This document shows, piece by piece, positions 1 to 9,800 of a DNA stretch of 64,000 nucleotides (its first letter is position 1; every line of letters begins with the position of its first letter). The translations under genes and the position numbers were made by a program. Source of the DNA: Absidia repens (Eukaryota > Mucoromycota > Mucoromycetes > Mucorales > Cunninghamellaceae). The notes under the pieces are model-generated. The model was not told where the DNA came from. It worked only from the letters and a program-made list of their open reading frames with translations, and ran no database searches. The stretch is taken from positions 1,488,001 to 1,552,000 of the forward strand of contig MCGE01000006.1 of assembly GCA_002105175.1 (NCBI GenBank), given 5' to 3'.

Positions 1-1383
1 CAACATCAGCAACAACAGCAACAGCAATCTTCAGCAGGACAACAACAACAAAAGGGATATCAACAAAAATTAGCATCATTGGCCAAACCTGGGAAAAAGA
101 TGCGTACGGCGTTCTCTAGTCAACTGGGATGCGATTGGTTGATTGATTACAGCACAGTTTCATGCTACGATGAAGGTGAATCTTTATTGGCCGAATTTGT
201 CAAATATGGCTGGGTGGAATGCCAAGACGCCAAATATGCCGATCAATACCTTCGTGCCTCAACGAAAATCATTTTGGTCGTGACGCCTAAAGGAAAACAA
301 GTACTTGCAGAAACATCGTCATCATCTTCAACGTCCAACTCATCTTCAACTACATCATCTCCCGCCACCAACAACAACAATAGCAATAGCTCGACAGCGT
401 CAACCACAGGGGGATCTATTGCTACCGGCGCACGCAAAGACGCTACCAACCATCGTGTGCGATCCGGCTCAACGTCAACTACCCAGCAAGATGGTGATGA
501 AACGACATTGCGGGAAATGCTAGCACAAGATCCGGAATCAGTGATGATCACCACACATCAAACGACCAGCAGTAGCAGTGATCTTGTGGTACCCCGCAAC
601 AACAACAGCAGCGACAACAAAAATGAAAGTGGATTCAATGCCCGATCTCGACCTCCAAGCACAGCGATGGACTACCCCAACACGAGTAACCCCAGTGGCA
701 TGCAATCACAAGCACTCTCATCATCCCTTTCTATGCACAGCAGCAACAACAACAGCAATAGCAACAATAATAGTGATCCCAAGGAATCCAATGCGACACG
801 ACTGAAACAAATTTTGGACGATGCACCATTACGATCACTATTCAAGGACTTCTTACGAAACAACTTTTGTGAAGAAAATTTGGACTTTTGGATTGACTAT
901 TCCACTTTACGACGCAAAATCCGAAACCAAAGCCCAGCCTTACCATCACAGAACCAGAAGGATTTATTGGAGGATGCTTATGATTTATGGTCGACGTACT
1001 TGAAACCTGGAGCAGAAAGTGAACTGAACGTGGAGCATTCGTTGCGACAAGAAATGGCTCGTGTGGTCAACTCGATGGTGACGGTGGTACCCACCTATAT
1101 TCCTGGGCAGCAATCAAGCAAGAACACCTTGGTCATCTCGTCGCATTCGGTGTCTGCAAGCTTGCGTATGATCTTGAAATGGCTCGATCAGGTCAACGAT
1201 CATATCTGTCGCCTCATGTCCTCCGACTCGGTGCCCAAGTTTGTGCGTACCGCCAAGTACAAGAAAATCATCGACGCTAGGGAACTCGCCGAACGCAAGG
1301 AACAAGAAGAACTCGTCAAGCAACTGGACGGTCAGCAATTAGATCACCACTCTCTCTTCTTTGATGTCGAACAACACTCTTAG
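1..1383 (+). CDS. RGS regulator of G-protein signalling with DEP domain (5' partial)
   Basis: The frame is open from the first base, so the 5' end lies outside the window; the first ATG-like start inside is not the true start. Visible order: a glutamine-rich stretch (codons 1-23), a DEP-like domain (codons about 30-80, with CDWLIDYS and LLAEFVKYGWVE), a long Ser/Thr/Asn-rich linker, then a complete RGS domain (codons about 265-415). RGS hallmarks are the FLRNNFCEENLDFWIDY block, ELNVEHSLRQEM and the ending LMSSDSVPKFVRT. DEP plus C-terminal RGS is the layout of fungal Sst2/FlbA, which speed GTP hydrolysis on G-alpha subunits of pheromone, nutrient and development pathways; the DEP part usually docks it to a receptor at the plasma membrane. 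The order and motifs are seen; the partner G-alpha is inferred. An AATAAA lies near 1562. Confidence 0.9.
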   Translation, partial: QHQQQQQQQSSAGQQQQKGYQQKLASLAKPGKKMRTAFSSQLGCDWLIDYSTVSCYDEGESLLAEFVKYGWVECQDAKYADQYLRASTKIILVVTPKGKQVLAETSSSSSTSNSSSTTSSPATNNNNSNSSTASTTGGSIATGARKDATNHRVRSGSTSTTQQDGDETTLREMLAQDPESVMITTHQTTSSSSDLVVPRNNNSSDNKNESGFNARSRPPSTAMDYPNTSNPSGMQSQALSSSLSMHSSNNNSNSNNNSDPKESNATRLKQILDDAPLRSLFKDFLRNNFCEENLDFWIDYSTLRRKIRNQSPALPSQNQKDLLEDAYDLWSTYLKPGAESELNVEHSLRQEMARVVNSMVTVVPTYIPGQQSSKNTLVISSHSVSASLRMILKWLDQVNDHICRLMSSDSVPKFVRTAKYKKIIDARELAERKEQEELVKQLDGQQLDHHSLFFDVEQHS

Positions 1384-2110
1384 CCTTTTTTCTTATTGTA
1401 TATAGGATCACTCTCTCCCTCTTTTGGGATACTTCTGTGACACCCCTTTCCTCCCATCTCTTAGTATAGCTTTTTTTTTTTTTTTATTTTCTTTCTTTTT
1501 TATTCATACTTATCCTTTTCTTTTTTTCTTCTTCTTTCAGCTTTAGTTTTATTTCATTTTATAATAAACCATATAAAAAAAAAACTTATACAAAAATAAA
1601 CTATTCATTTTTTACACATGTGCATCTCATTCATTAATAGGGGGCTGCCCCTATTCGACTTTTTTTTTTTTTTTTTTTTCTGGGTTCTCCTATCAACCAC
1701 ACCCACCACGTCTCCCTTCTTAGAATAAACTATTATTCCAGATTATTTCCCTCGGAACTGATTCAACTTTTTTTTTTTTGTTGTTGTTGGAGAGGCTCCA
1801 TACTCCCATTATCTATCAAAAAGTTGTCAATTCAAGGCGCCGATTTCGGTAATTCAGATACATTTGGTGCAAGTACCTGGCAGTCTGAGCACCAAGCTGG
1901 GTTTTCTTTAATATGTAATGCAAAGTAGATCACTGTGGTGTATCCAATTTTCCGTGGTCGGTGTTTGAACAAAATAGAGTGTGTGAAAGTGAATAATTTA
2001 CCTGTAGTCAGACGAATCTTTTTTTTTATTTTCACACCTTTTTTCTTCTTTTTATCATTTATCTCCCCCCACCCCCCATCCCCATATAGTTTCGTGTATC
2101 CTGATCTATT
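1384..2110. other. Intergenic region between RGS gene and acyl-CoA synthetase
   Basis: No coding sequence seen. It holds several long T runs, an AATAAA near 1562 that suits 3' processing of the RGS transcript, and a perfect 8-bp stem with a GCTG loop at 1636-1655 (AATAGGGG/CCCCTATT). The last 150 bp are pyrimidine-rich and probably form the promoter and 5' leader of the downstream gene. Confidence 0.6.
1636..1655. repeat. Perfect 8-bp hairpin
   Basis: AATAGGGG at 1636-1643 pairs exactly with CCCCTATT at 1648-1655 across a GCTG loop. It sits past the AATAAA of the RGS gene in otherwise T-rich DNA. Its role is unknown; it could be chance or a transcript 3' structure. Confidence 0.5.
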
Positions 2111-4480
2111 ATGGCCGATATCACTGATGACACCAAAAAGATCGCTCAACGACGTATCAAGGCTATTGCCTCTCACTTGACTGATGCCAGCTTTATTGAA
2201 ACTCGTAAGTCAACCATCCCCACTTTTATAATGTGACACAACGATGGACTAAATCCCTCCCTCCCCCTTCTCCCTGTTTATCGTCTTCAAACCACACATA
2301 AAGTACGATTAGGAAGAAATGCTGATCAAGTAGCTTACATGACGCCATTGGATCCATTACGTTTTCTTTTGCGCAGTGCCATGGTATATACGAACAAGTC
2401 GGCGGTGGTACATCAAGGTGTCAGCTATACGTATCGACAATTGGCGGAACGGACATTACAACTGGCCAACGGATTGATGGATGATTATGGCGTGCAGCGG
2501 GGTGATCGTGTTGGTGTGCTGTGTCAAAACATCCCTGCTGTGATCGAGGCCCATTATGCGATCCCTGCCGCGGGTGCTATTATGGTACCCCTCAACACTC
2601 GTCTGGCGTCTGCGGAGATTGACTATGTTCTAGGCCATGCCGGCTGCTCCGTCTTGCTTGTCCAACAATACTTCTTCGACTCCAACCAAGTGTCGGCCGC
2701 TTCCCTGGCGCAACAATTCCCACAGCTCCATGTCATTGTCATTGCCGATACCCCAACCATGCCCCTCAACGATCCTTACGAAGTCCTTTTAAGTACCCAT
2801 GCCAACTCACCCCGTCTCTGGAACCAACTTCCCCTCGTCAATGATGAAAATGCGGTGTTGTCTATCAACTATACTTCAGGATCCACAGGACGACCGAAAG
2901 GTGTAAGTATTTTTTTTTTTAAAACCCCCCCGTGGTGGTGTTTATATATTCAAGCGACTCATTGTCTGTGGTTTTTATCCCCCCTCCCTTTTTATTTATT
3001 TATTCAGGTAATGGTGACTTATCGTGGTGCTTATATTGCCGCTCTCAACTATGCCATCCATGACGGTCTTTCTAGCTCCAGTGTGATGTTATGGACTCTG
3101 CCCATGTTCCATTGCAATGGTAAAAACATAACGGGAGAAGGGGACGGAGAAGGCAATTTATACAGAAACTCACTACCAACCTTACTTTTTTATAGGATGG
3201 GGATTCATGTGGTCGATGGTGGCAGTTGGAGGTAAGTTGTGAAGTAGAAGACAAGGGCAAAAAAAAAGATCGAAATAAGGATGACTCATCACCATATCTT
3301 TTATTATTGTTATGGTACAGGGACACAGCTGATGTTGAACAAGATTGACTATGACGAGATCTGGAAAGCATTGAAGGAAAAAGGAGTGACGCATTACAAC
3401 GGGGCACCGACGATTCAGAACGAAATTTGCAGCCATCCACAAGCACAGCGTTTGGCCCATCCTGTTCAGGTGCTGAGTGGCGGTGCGGCGTTATCGAGCC
3501 CATTGATCAAACGCATGTTGGCCCTCAATTTGCAACCAAAACAAGTGTATGGACTGACCGAAACATATGGGCCCAATACCATGTCGTACGAACCTTGGCA
3601 CCTGGCTGACAAACCGCTCGATGCGCAACATACCATGATGGCTCGTCAAGGATTCAACACCATTGCCACCGACGAAATCCGCGTGCTCGACCGTGTCTCT
3701 GCAATCGACGTCCCTGCCAATGGTACCACCGTGGGTGAAATCTGCTGCTCAGGAAACCTCAACATGAAAGGCTATTACAACAACCCCCAAGAAACAGAAA
3801 AGGCTTTCCGTGCTGGCTTTTTCTGGACCGGTGATCTAGCCGTCCGTCATCCAGATGGCTCTATCGAAATTGTCGATCGTGGGAAAGATGTCATTGTTTC
3901 TGGTGGGGAAAATATCAGCTCGTTAGAAGTGGAAAGCGTTATTGTGCAATTGGATCAAGTCTCAGAATGGTACTTTTTTTTTTTTTTTTGAGAACGTTAG
4001 ATCATACATATGTTTGCAGTCTACTGACTTTCTTTTGTTTTCTGTTTATATTGTATAGTGCTGTGGTCGGTGGTCCAGATGACAAGTGGGGTGAGCGTCC
4101 TTATGCCTATGTGGTGCTCAAATCCAATCAAATCATGGAGCCCAACCAAATCATTACCCATTGTCGAAACAATTTGGCCGGCTACAAGGTAAAGTTATCC
4201 ACCAATCACTCTCATATCTCATTTTCCATTTGCGTTATCTTACCCTTTTCTTCCTCTCACAATAGTGTCCCTCCAAGGTCTTTTTGGTTCCTAGTATACC
4301 CAAAACAAGGCAAGTCATACCAATGAATTATATACTTTTTTTTTTTTTTTTTTTTTTTTGTGTCTCTCTTTCTTACTTTCAATCCATTTTACTTTTTTTA
4401 TATATAGTACCGGGAAAACGCAGAAATATGTGATTAGAAATGAATTATGGAAAGATAAAAACAAGAAGATACAAGGCTGA
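2111..4480 (+). CDS. AMP-forming acyl-CoA synthetase / acyl-activating enzyme
   Basis: Eight exons join in phase: 2111-2204, 2304-2902, 3008-3119, 3196-3231, 3321-3969, 4059-4188, 4266-4309, 4408-4480, giving 578 residues. All core ANL-superfamily motifs are present: YTSGSTGRPKG (P-loop, end of exon 2), YGLTETYGP, WTGDLAVRHPDG, IVDRGKDVIVSGGENIS and, split by the last intron, KTSTGKTQK with the catalytic lysine. These enzymes couple a carboxylate to CoA through an acyl-adenylate. The subgroup resembles plant acyl-activating enzymes and fungal medium-chain acyl-CoA ligases; the substrate cannot be told from sequence. The start was chosen because exon 1 (MADITDDTKK) splices in phase to the N-terminal domain. 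The protein ends KKIQG, with no SKL-type peroxisomal signal. The seventh intron starts GC, not GT. An AATAAA lies at 4552. Confidence 0.93.
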
Positions 4481-5039
4481 TATTATAGAACAGTTTATTA
4501 TTAGTTTTAGTTTATTGATTGTATATTATGGTGTTATAATTTTTTGTCATGAATAAACGCTCTAGTGCTCTGCTGGAGCTTCGACAAACCTTCGATTTAC
4601 TAGGTGTCAGGGTGAGGATTTTGAAGTGTGGGTTTGTTACTTCAACTTCCACCAACATTCATTCTCCGCCCACATGATTTTATGCTTGGTTTTGGTACCC
4701 TCGTTAGATTAGCCTCATTTTAGGAAGTAGTGTCATAGAGCCATCGCTAATTTAGATTAGTATTAGATTTGTCATAGTTTATATATACAGTTGAATAAAA
4801 TATGGCTTGTCTTATTTCATCATTATTTATTGGGCATACGTTTCCATGGTTTGTTTTGTTAAATAGGTATACATATACGAGAAAATAAAAAGCATGCGTT
4901 TGTGTGTATGCAAAAAATAATATAATAGATATCGACCGCTCGGCCAATTCATACTATTGTGCGGGGGATCCGTTAGAGTATAACTAGCTTTCGTTTTTGA
5001 ACTTGGTATATACAGTACGAACAATCTATTGAAGATCAT
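4481..5039. other. Intergenic, no gene seen
   Basis: AT-rich DNA between the acyl-CoA synthetase 3' end (AATAAA at 4552) and repeat copy A. Short frames exist on the minus strand but have no recognisable protein character. Confidence 0.5.
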
Positions 5040-5940
5040 GATATTTTGTCTAGGGTGATTAATATAAATGGTAGAGCAAAAATAGAGTCTTGCTTCATTT
5101 TATGTGATCTGGAACAACATGGCTCTGAGGTCCTAGAGGAAATGTAGTCATAGGCGGTGAACTAAAAAACAGATGCCTGATAGTACATTCACAAAGTAGC
5201 TATTATAGAGACATTGCTCACAATATAATGGGTCAGAGGAAGGGTATTAAAAAGGCATATTTTATTTGAAGGAATATGATATATACTACACTAAGGGTAA
5301 GGGATCCATTGTAACTAAGGGATTTAATGAAGGCACCATAAATGAGACTATTGGAAGTTCTGAATGCCGGTTGATGTTAATCAAAATGTACTATTGTAAA
5401 AAGGAATCTACTATACTGTATTATATTGTAAAGTACAAAACATGGGAAAGACTACCGGGGAAGGCAATCTTTTATTAAACCCTTTTACTCAAAGCGTAAC
5501 AACGGTCAACACTAATCAAAAAGTGACGTTGGTAAAAAAGAGATCTATTGCGCAAGACATGAGAGAGACTAATGACACATTTTTCATTGAAGTATGTAAA
5601 AAGAGAATATATTTTATTCAGATATAGATACAAACTATAGCAAAACTAACACGAAACTAATCTATGAATGCTCCAAAAGGCCTACCCATTGGCGCCCTCA
5701 GATCCTAGATCTAAAATGAAAGGGTTTCCCCATGCATCTTGTAATCCCTTATATGAAACCCCTTCTAAACTAGTCCTGACACTAATCTAAGGTCATCATA
5801 ACCTCAAAGTAGTTAAATGACAAAGAAAAAAATGAAAGGAAAAAAGAAAATGGAAAGAAAGAAGAGTTGAAAAAAAAATTGAGAATAAATAAATAAAAAT
5901 CAGCATGATCGGGATCTGAAAAATGATGTGCTCACTTCTG
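5040..5940 (-). repeat. Dispersed repeat, copy A (reverse orientation)
   Basis: Read on the minus strand this about 900-bp stretch carries the same ordered blocks as copies B, C and D: a diverged 5' box (5905-5935), a long pyrimidine tract, the block TTAGATTAGTGTCAGGACTA, the core (5700-5755) with GGGATTACAAGATGCATGGG and CCCTTTCATTTT, then TCTGAATAAAATAT, a second AATAAA block and a third (TTCAAATAAAATATG), ending near a CCATTTATATTAATCACCCTAGAC block. No protein is encoded. The limits are approximate because both ends fade. Confidence 0.8.
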
Positions 5941-7120
5941 AGGATTTGGTTTGTCCATCACACTCATATTTAGAGTAACATCATGCAGCAACATCAACAT
6001 GATGGTTCAACCAATAGAACTCGACAATATTGGTGGTCTCTCGCCTCATGAATGGAACCCACTATCCAGAATCGGCAGATGCCTTTGCACCCAATATGGA
6101 GCGACTTGGGCTCGTTTAGTTTACCCATCGGCTACGCAATAAAATAGCTTTACATTCACTGTCCTTTCATTGTAAAATAGCTTGTATCTTACCGTAGAAT
6201 CGACTACCTTTTTTTTTTAGTTTATTTACCTTTTGTTGCGCTTATTTTGTAATAAAAAAATACTTGTATGCCTTCGGTGAATGTCTTAAATAGTTTATAA
6301 TTTATCATAAAATATTTTGAAGTTATACAAAAAGACTTTTCTCCAATATAACTGCCTACCACTTTCATTTCTCAGGCCCAGAAAATTAGCATCAACGTTA
6401 TCCTCTTTACGACCCAGAAAGCCCTTAGCTTGTTAATTAAAAAATACCACAAAGAAAAAGTCTACATGACACCACAAACATACTTCCACAATTTCTGGCG
6501 CATACCCGAAACCGAATTTTCCACCGTCAACACGTTTGCTCATGAGCAACAAACATTTATACATATGAATATATTTTTGAATTCAATAGCCATAAAATAG
6601 CTAAAGCATTTATTGAAAACAATAGCAACAATACTATAAAAGACACGAAACAGACATATACTAAATAGCCTAATTGCATTCAACATCTACTTCTAAACTA
6701 ACTAAACTGATATCAGGACCAACTAGAAGTTCCGTGACAGGTATTGAATCATGGATTTCTTGCCACGATCAAGGCAAAAATATCATGGTTGATTTCGTTC
6801 ATTTCATTTATTATGCTCGTAAGGAACAATTAATTGAGTACACCACCATCGCCATCTGGGGATGTAGCTCGAGTTCATGAATCGATGTACTGCACACAGC
6901 AAAAAATAACAATAAATGGAAATTCTCATTCGAGCTCAGACTCGAAGTTTAAAATGCTTAAATCAACATGCTAGTTCTAACAGCGATATATTTTTAATAT
7001 AATAAATAATAATAAACGATGAGAGGAATTGGTTCAATTAGTATATTGCGATAAAAAAAAAAAATAAAGAAAGAAAGGGGAGGGGACCAAAAAAAAAAAG
7101 GGGAGGGGTTTCAAAATAAA
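5941..7120. other. Intergenic, no supported gene
   Basis: Two short plus-strand frames (5951-6142 and 6674-6880) have mixed composition but no splice-supported extension or recognisable domain. Several AATAAA-like strings follow them (near 6140). They could be remnants of old genes; I do not call them. Confidence 0.4.
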
Positions 7121-8401
7121 TCAAGCAAGCAACCAAGTAGAGAGCGTATCATTGGGCCAAACCATTGTATCATTCATGACCAGAGATAGAGTCTCCAAAT
7201 GAGGATCCGCGTTCATATATTTCAAATGATCCATGGTACTATAGTTTAACACGTCACATTTTCTAGGAGTGACAGATATGTGATCGAGATCTAGCTCACG
7301 GTCCAGCCATAAATGATCCACATAGGATACAACAAAAAAGTCCAACTGGCAGCCACCAAAAGACCAGCCATCATCATCCACACTGACACAGCCGTTGTGT
7401 ATCTGTCCATTCCCAAGTTCTAGGCCATGGAGCTCACGCACATAAAGTGTCGTACCCAGAGGTATGTCGTTGGCCGCTACACTGACGTAAGGACGAAGGT
7501 TTTGTAGCCCTGCTCCCCATCCAAAGATATTTTGTCGTCGATGTTTCTTCCCAATCACCACAAAACGATCCGTATAACCTTGGGCCAAATTGATAAGATC
7601 GCCGTTTTTCAATAAGCACTGAACAAAAAAAAAAAAAAAGAAAAAAAAAAGCTCAACCAACAGAAAGGAACCCACCCCCGCCGGCCTCCTTCCTTTTTCA
7701 TAATCAACTTTTACCGTGCCTTCCATTCTACATTTATGCCACAGGTCTTGAGATACATTAGCCACAGGATGATCCATTGGATCCAATAAAGGAGTTACCG
7801 AGACTGCCCCGTCATTGTTTTGTAGAAGAACCCTCTTGCCGTCCTCTGTTTCATCCCATTCTCCTTCTTTTGGAATCCAATACATGCTAAGTGATGCCCC
7901 CTGCCGGCGTCTTCTGTAGCATTTTCTTAAAGGCCAGTGTAAATGTTCCCTAATGCCTTTCAAGAAATGATCCGGTGGTGTGTCAGTGTTGTTAAAAATT
8001 CTTAATAGTTGATCTACCGATGGTGTTACTAGTGGTGCGACCGATAACGAGGGTGATGGCAAAAAAGAAGACGATATTATTGAAGTTAAACTTGATGCCG
8101 TTGGGATCGTTTCAGCGGATGATGATGATAATGATGATGCCAGTTTTGATGATGATGATAATGGTAATAGTATCTTTTCCATTGACATCGATGATAATAA
8201 TTCCACTTTTGTTGATGTTGGAGATAATAATTCCACTTTTGTTGATGTCGGTGATAGTTGTTCCATTTCTGATGACGACGGTAATTGTTCCTGTGTTAGC
8301 AATGATATAAGCGACAGTATACTATCATTCGAATCCAAACAAAAACAACCCCCAAAGAAAAATAAAATTAGTAGCATACAGATATTAAATGTCATTGCCA
8401 T
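7121..8401 (-). CDS. Secreted protein with 3D/RlpA-like double-psi beta-barrel domain
   Basis: Two exons on the minus strand, 8401-7715 and 7618-7121, give 394 residues. The intron (7714-7619, GTAAAA...TTCAG) is 96 nt, in frame and stop-free, so an unspliced read would add a 32-residue phenylalanine-rich insert. The N-terminus is a classic signal peptide (hydrophobic ICMLLILFFFGGCFCL). A Ser/Thr/Leu-rich stalk with a repeated SPTSTKVELL follows (residues about 30-140). The C-terminal half has IPLGTTLYV, then GCVSVDDDGWSFGGCQLDFF, the spacing expected of a 3D (three-aspartate) double-psi barrel as in RlpA/expansin-like and bacterial cell-wall lytic proteins. Paired cysteines fit an extracellular fold. 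The role in wall remodelling or carbohydrate binding is inference. Confidence 0.75.
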   Translation of the reverse strand: MAMTFNICMLLILFFFGGCFCLDSNDSILSLISLLTQEQLPSSSEMEQLSPTSTKVELLSPTSTKVELLSSMSMEKILLPLSSSSKLASSLSSSSAETIPTASSLTSIISSSFLPSPSLSVAPLVTPSVDQLLRIFNNTDTPPDHFLKGIREHLHWPLRKCYRRRRQGASLSMYWIPKEGEWDETEDGKRVLLQNNDGAVSVTPLLDPMDHPVANVSQDLWHKCRMEGTVKVDYEKGRRPAGVGSFLLVELFFFFFFFFVQCLLKNGDLINLAQGYTDRFVVIGKKHRRQNIFGWGAGLQNLRPYVSVAANDIPLGTTLYVRELHGLELGNGQIHNGCVSVDDDGWSFGGCQLDFFVVSYVDHLWLDRELDLDHISVTPRKCDVLNYSTMDHLKYMNADPHLETLSLVMNDTMVWPNDTLSTWLLA

Positions 8402-8661
8402 CCCTTTCCTAACAGTCCTGTGAATAGATTGGACAATATGGGTTTTATTTATATAGAAATATATATAAAGTAGAGGAATCCCCCCGATAGAATAATAGAA
8501 AACTTGAAATACTAACTAAGTAACTAACTAAATACACATTCCGTTCTATACTAAATAATTGTCCATTTGGTCCCATGTAATGCTGTCCCCCATATGTGCG
8601 TATAACATATTCCATTCCACCTGTTGCGCCGTTATTGATTGTGTTTGGGTCCAGAAAACTC

Positions 8662-9498
8662 CTAGAGGGTATAATAGGAATCACGTTCCTGCTGAGACAC
8701 CCATAGTATAGCCGCACTATAGATATAAAAGTAATAAATAAATGATACGAGTAACTAGACCCGATTCCTTTTTGCAAAGCAAGGGAATTACCTAGCCATC
8801 AAAAGACATGTTTGGATAACATCTGTAACACCAAGATATGGAATAGGAGGTTCTACCATATGTGAGGTATATTTCACCACTAAGACAGCTACCGATCCTG
8901 CAAGGCCACCAGCCATCATAGCAAACCCCTATGTATTCCCCCCCCCAAAAAAAAAGAAGGTTAGTGCTAGCGTTTCATCAACCAAACCCCCTTTAAGTTC
9001 ACTTACAAGGAATAAAAATAACCGTGCACGCCATGGAATGTGGTCATCATAGTCAGTGCCTCGTAGTGCTTCCTTATCAATCAGACTAATCCTATTTCCC
9101 GTGATAATAAAACAGTGGAAATGCGTTAGCGGTTTATCCTGAATGTAGAAAATTCACACCATCACTACTACTCTTCTCCGAGCAAAACTTTACACAATCA
9201 TTCCTAAAGTCGTTGCTATTCCACCAGCCCAGTCTTCGAACCCAGCCAGCCCAGATTCACTAGTACATAACCCATCTACAAAGATCCACCAAGCCAAGGC
9301 AAACTATATAACAAAAAAAGAAAACGAAGAAACGAGTGAGTCTATCATGAATGAAAGGACCCTCTCGCGCCCCTGATGAATTATTTTTTTTCAACTTACC
9401 AAGGCCCCCGCAGTATAAACACCTAATAACCGACCTTTGCCACCAAAAGAAAAACATCCTTTACAAATAAACACATTACTGTTATCATCCATGACCAT
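8662..9498 (-). CDS. VPS68: VPS68 / TMEM50 family vacuolar sorting membrane protein
   Basis: Five exons, minus strand, all phases agree: 9498-9400, 9303-9194, 9091-9007, 8928-8792, 8716-8662; 161 residues. This matches the 150-190 residues usual for the UPF0220/TMEM50 family. Four membrane segments are visible: LLGVYTAGALFALAWWIF, IATTLGMIVISLI, the ARLFLFLGFAMMAGGLAGSV region, and IQTCLLMASAAILWV. The block GALFALAWWIFVD is the family signature. In yeast Vps68 pairs with Vps55 at endosomes and acts in late-endosome to vacuole transport and ESCRT function. The last exon is only 55 nt and restores the fourth segment; without it the frame stops after LLMAR. Close neighbours on the same strand include IST1, another ESCRT factor, 6 kb upstream. 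Confidence 0.9.
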
Positions 9499-9800
9499 AT
9501 GATAATTGATGAAGATAGTCAATGAAAAAAGAAACACACGCACACAAACAAACACAAAAATTGAAGAGAGAGAATAAAAGAAAAAAAAAAAAAAACGGAC
9601 AAACAAAAAAAAAAAAAAATACATACAAATTCAAACCCAACGAAAAAGATGTGGGCCATGTGCATGATAACTACTATGTAATAATAATGTATATACTTTT
9701 TTATTATTATTTTGCTTGTAAAAGAGATAGACTATAATGAAAAAAAGATATATGTAAAAAAAGGAAAGGAAGGAGGAGGGGGGGGGGACCAGGAAAGATC

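Noticed and set aside
243..554. Minus-strand frame opposite the RGS linker
   Set aside because: Shadow of low-complexity Ser/Thr/Asn coding sequence; no domain.
5266..5627. Two plus-strand frames of 61-70 codons
   Set aside because: They lie in repeat copy A, read against its orientation, and are not kept in other copies.
5951..6142. Plus-strand 63-codon frame followed by AATAAA
   Set aside because: Composition mildly protein-like, but no upstream exon, domain or consistent phase could be found.
8020..8310. Plus-strand Met/Ile-rich frame
   Set aside because: Antisense of the Ser-rich stalk of the secreted protein.
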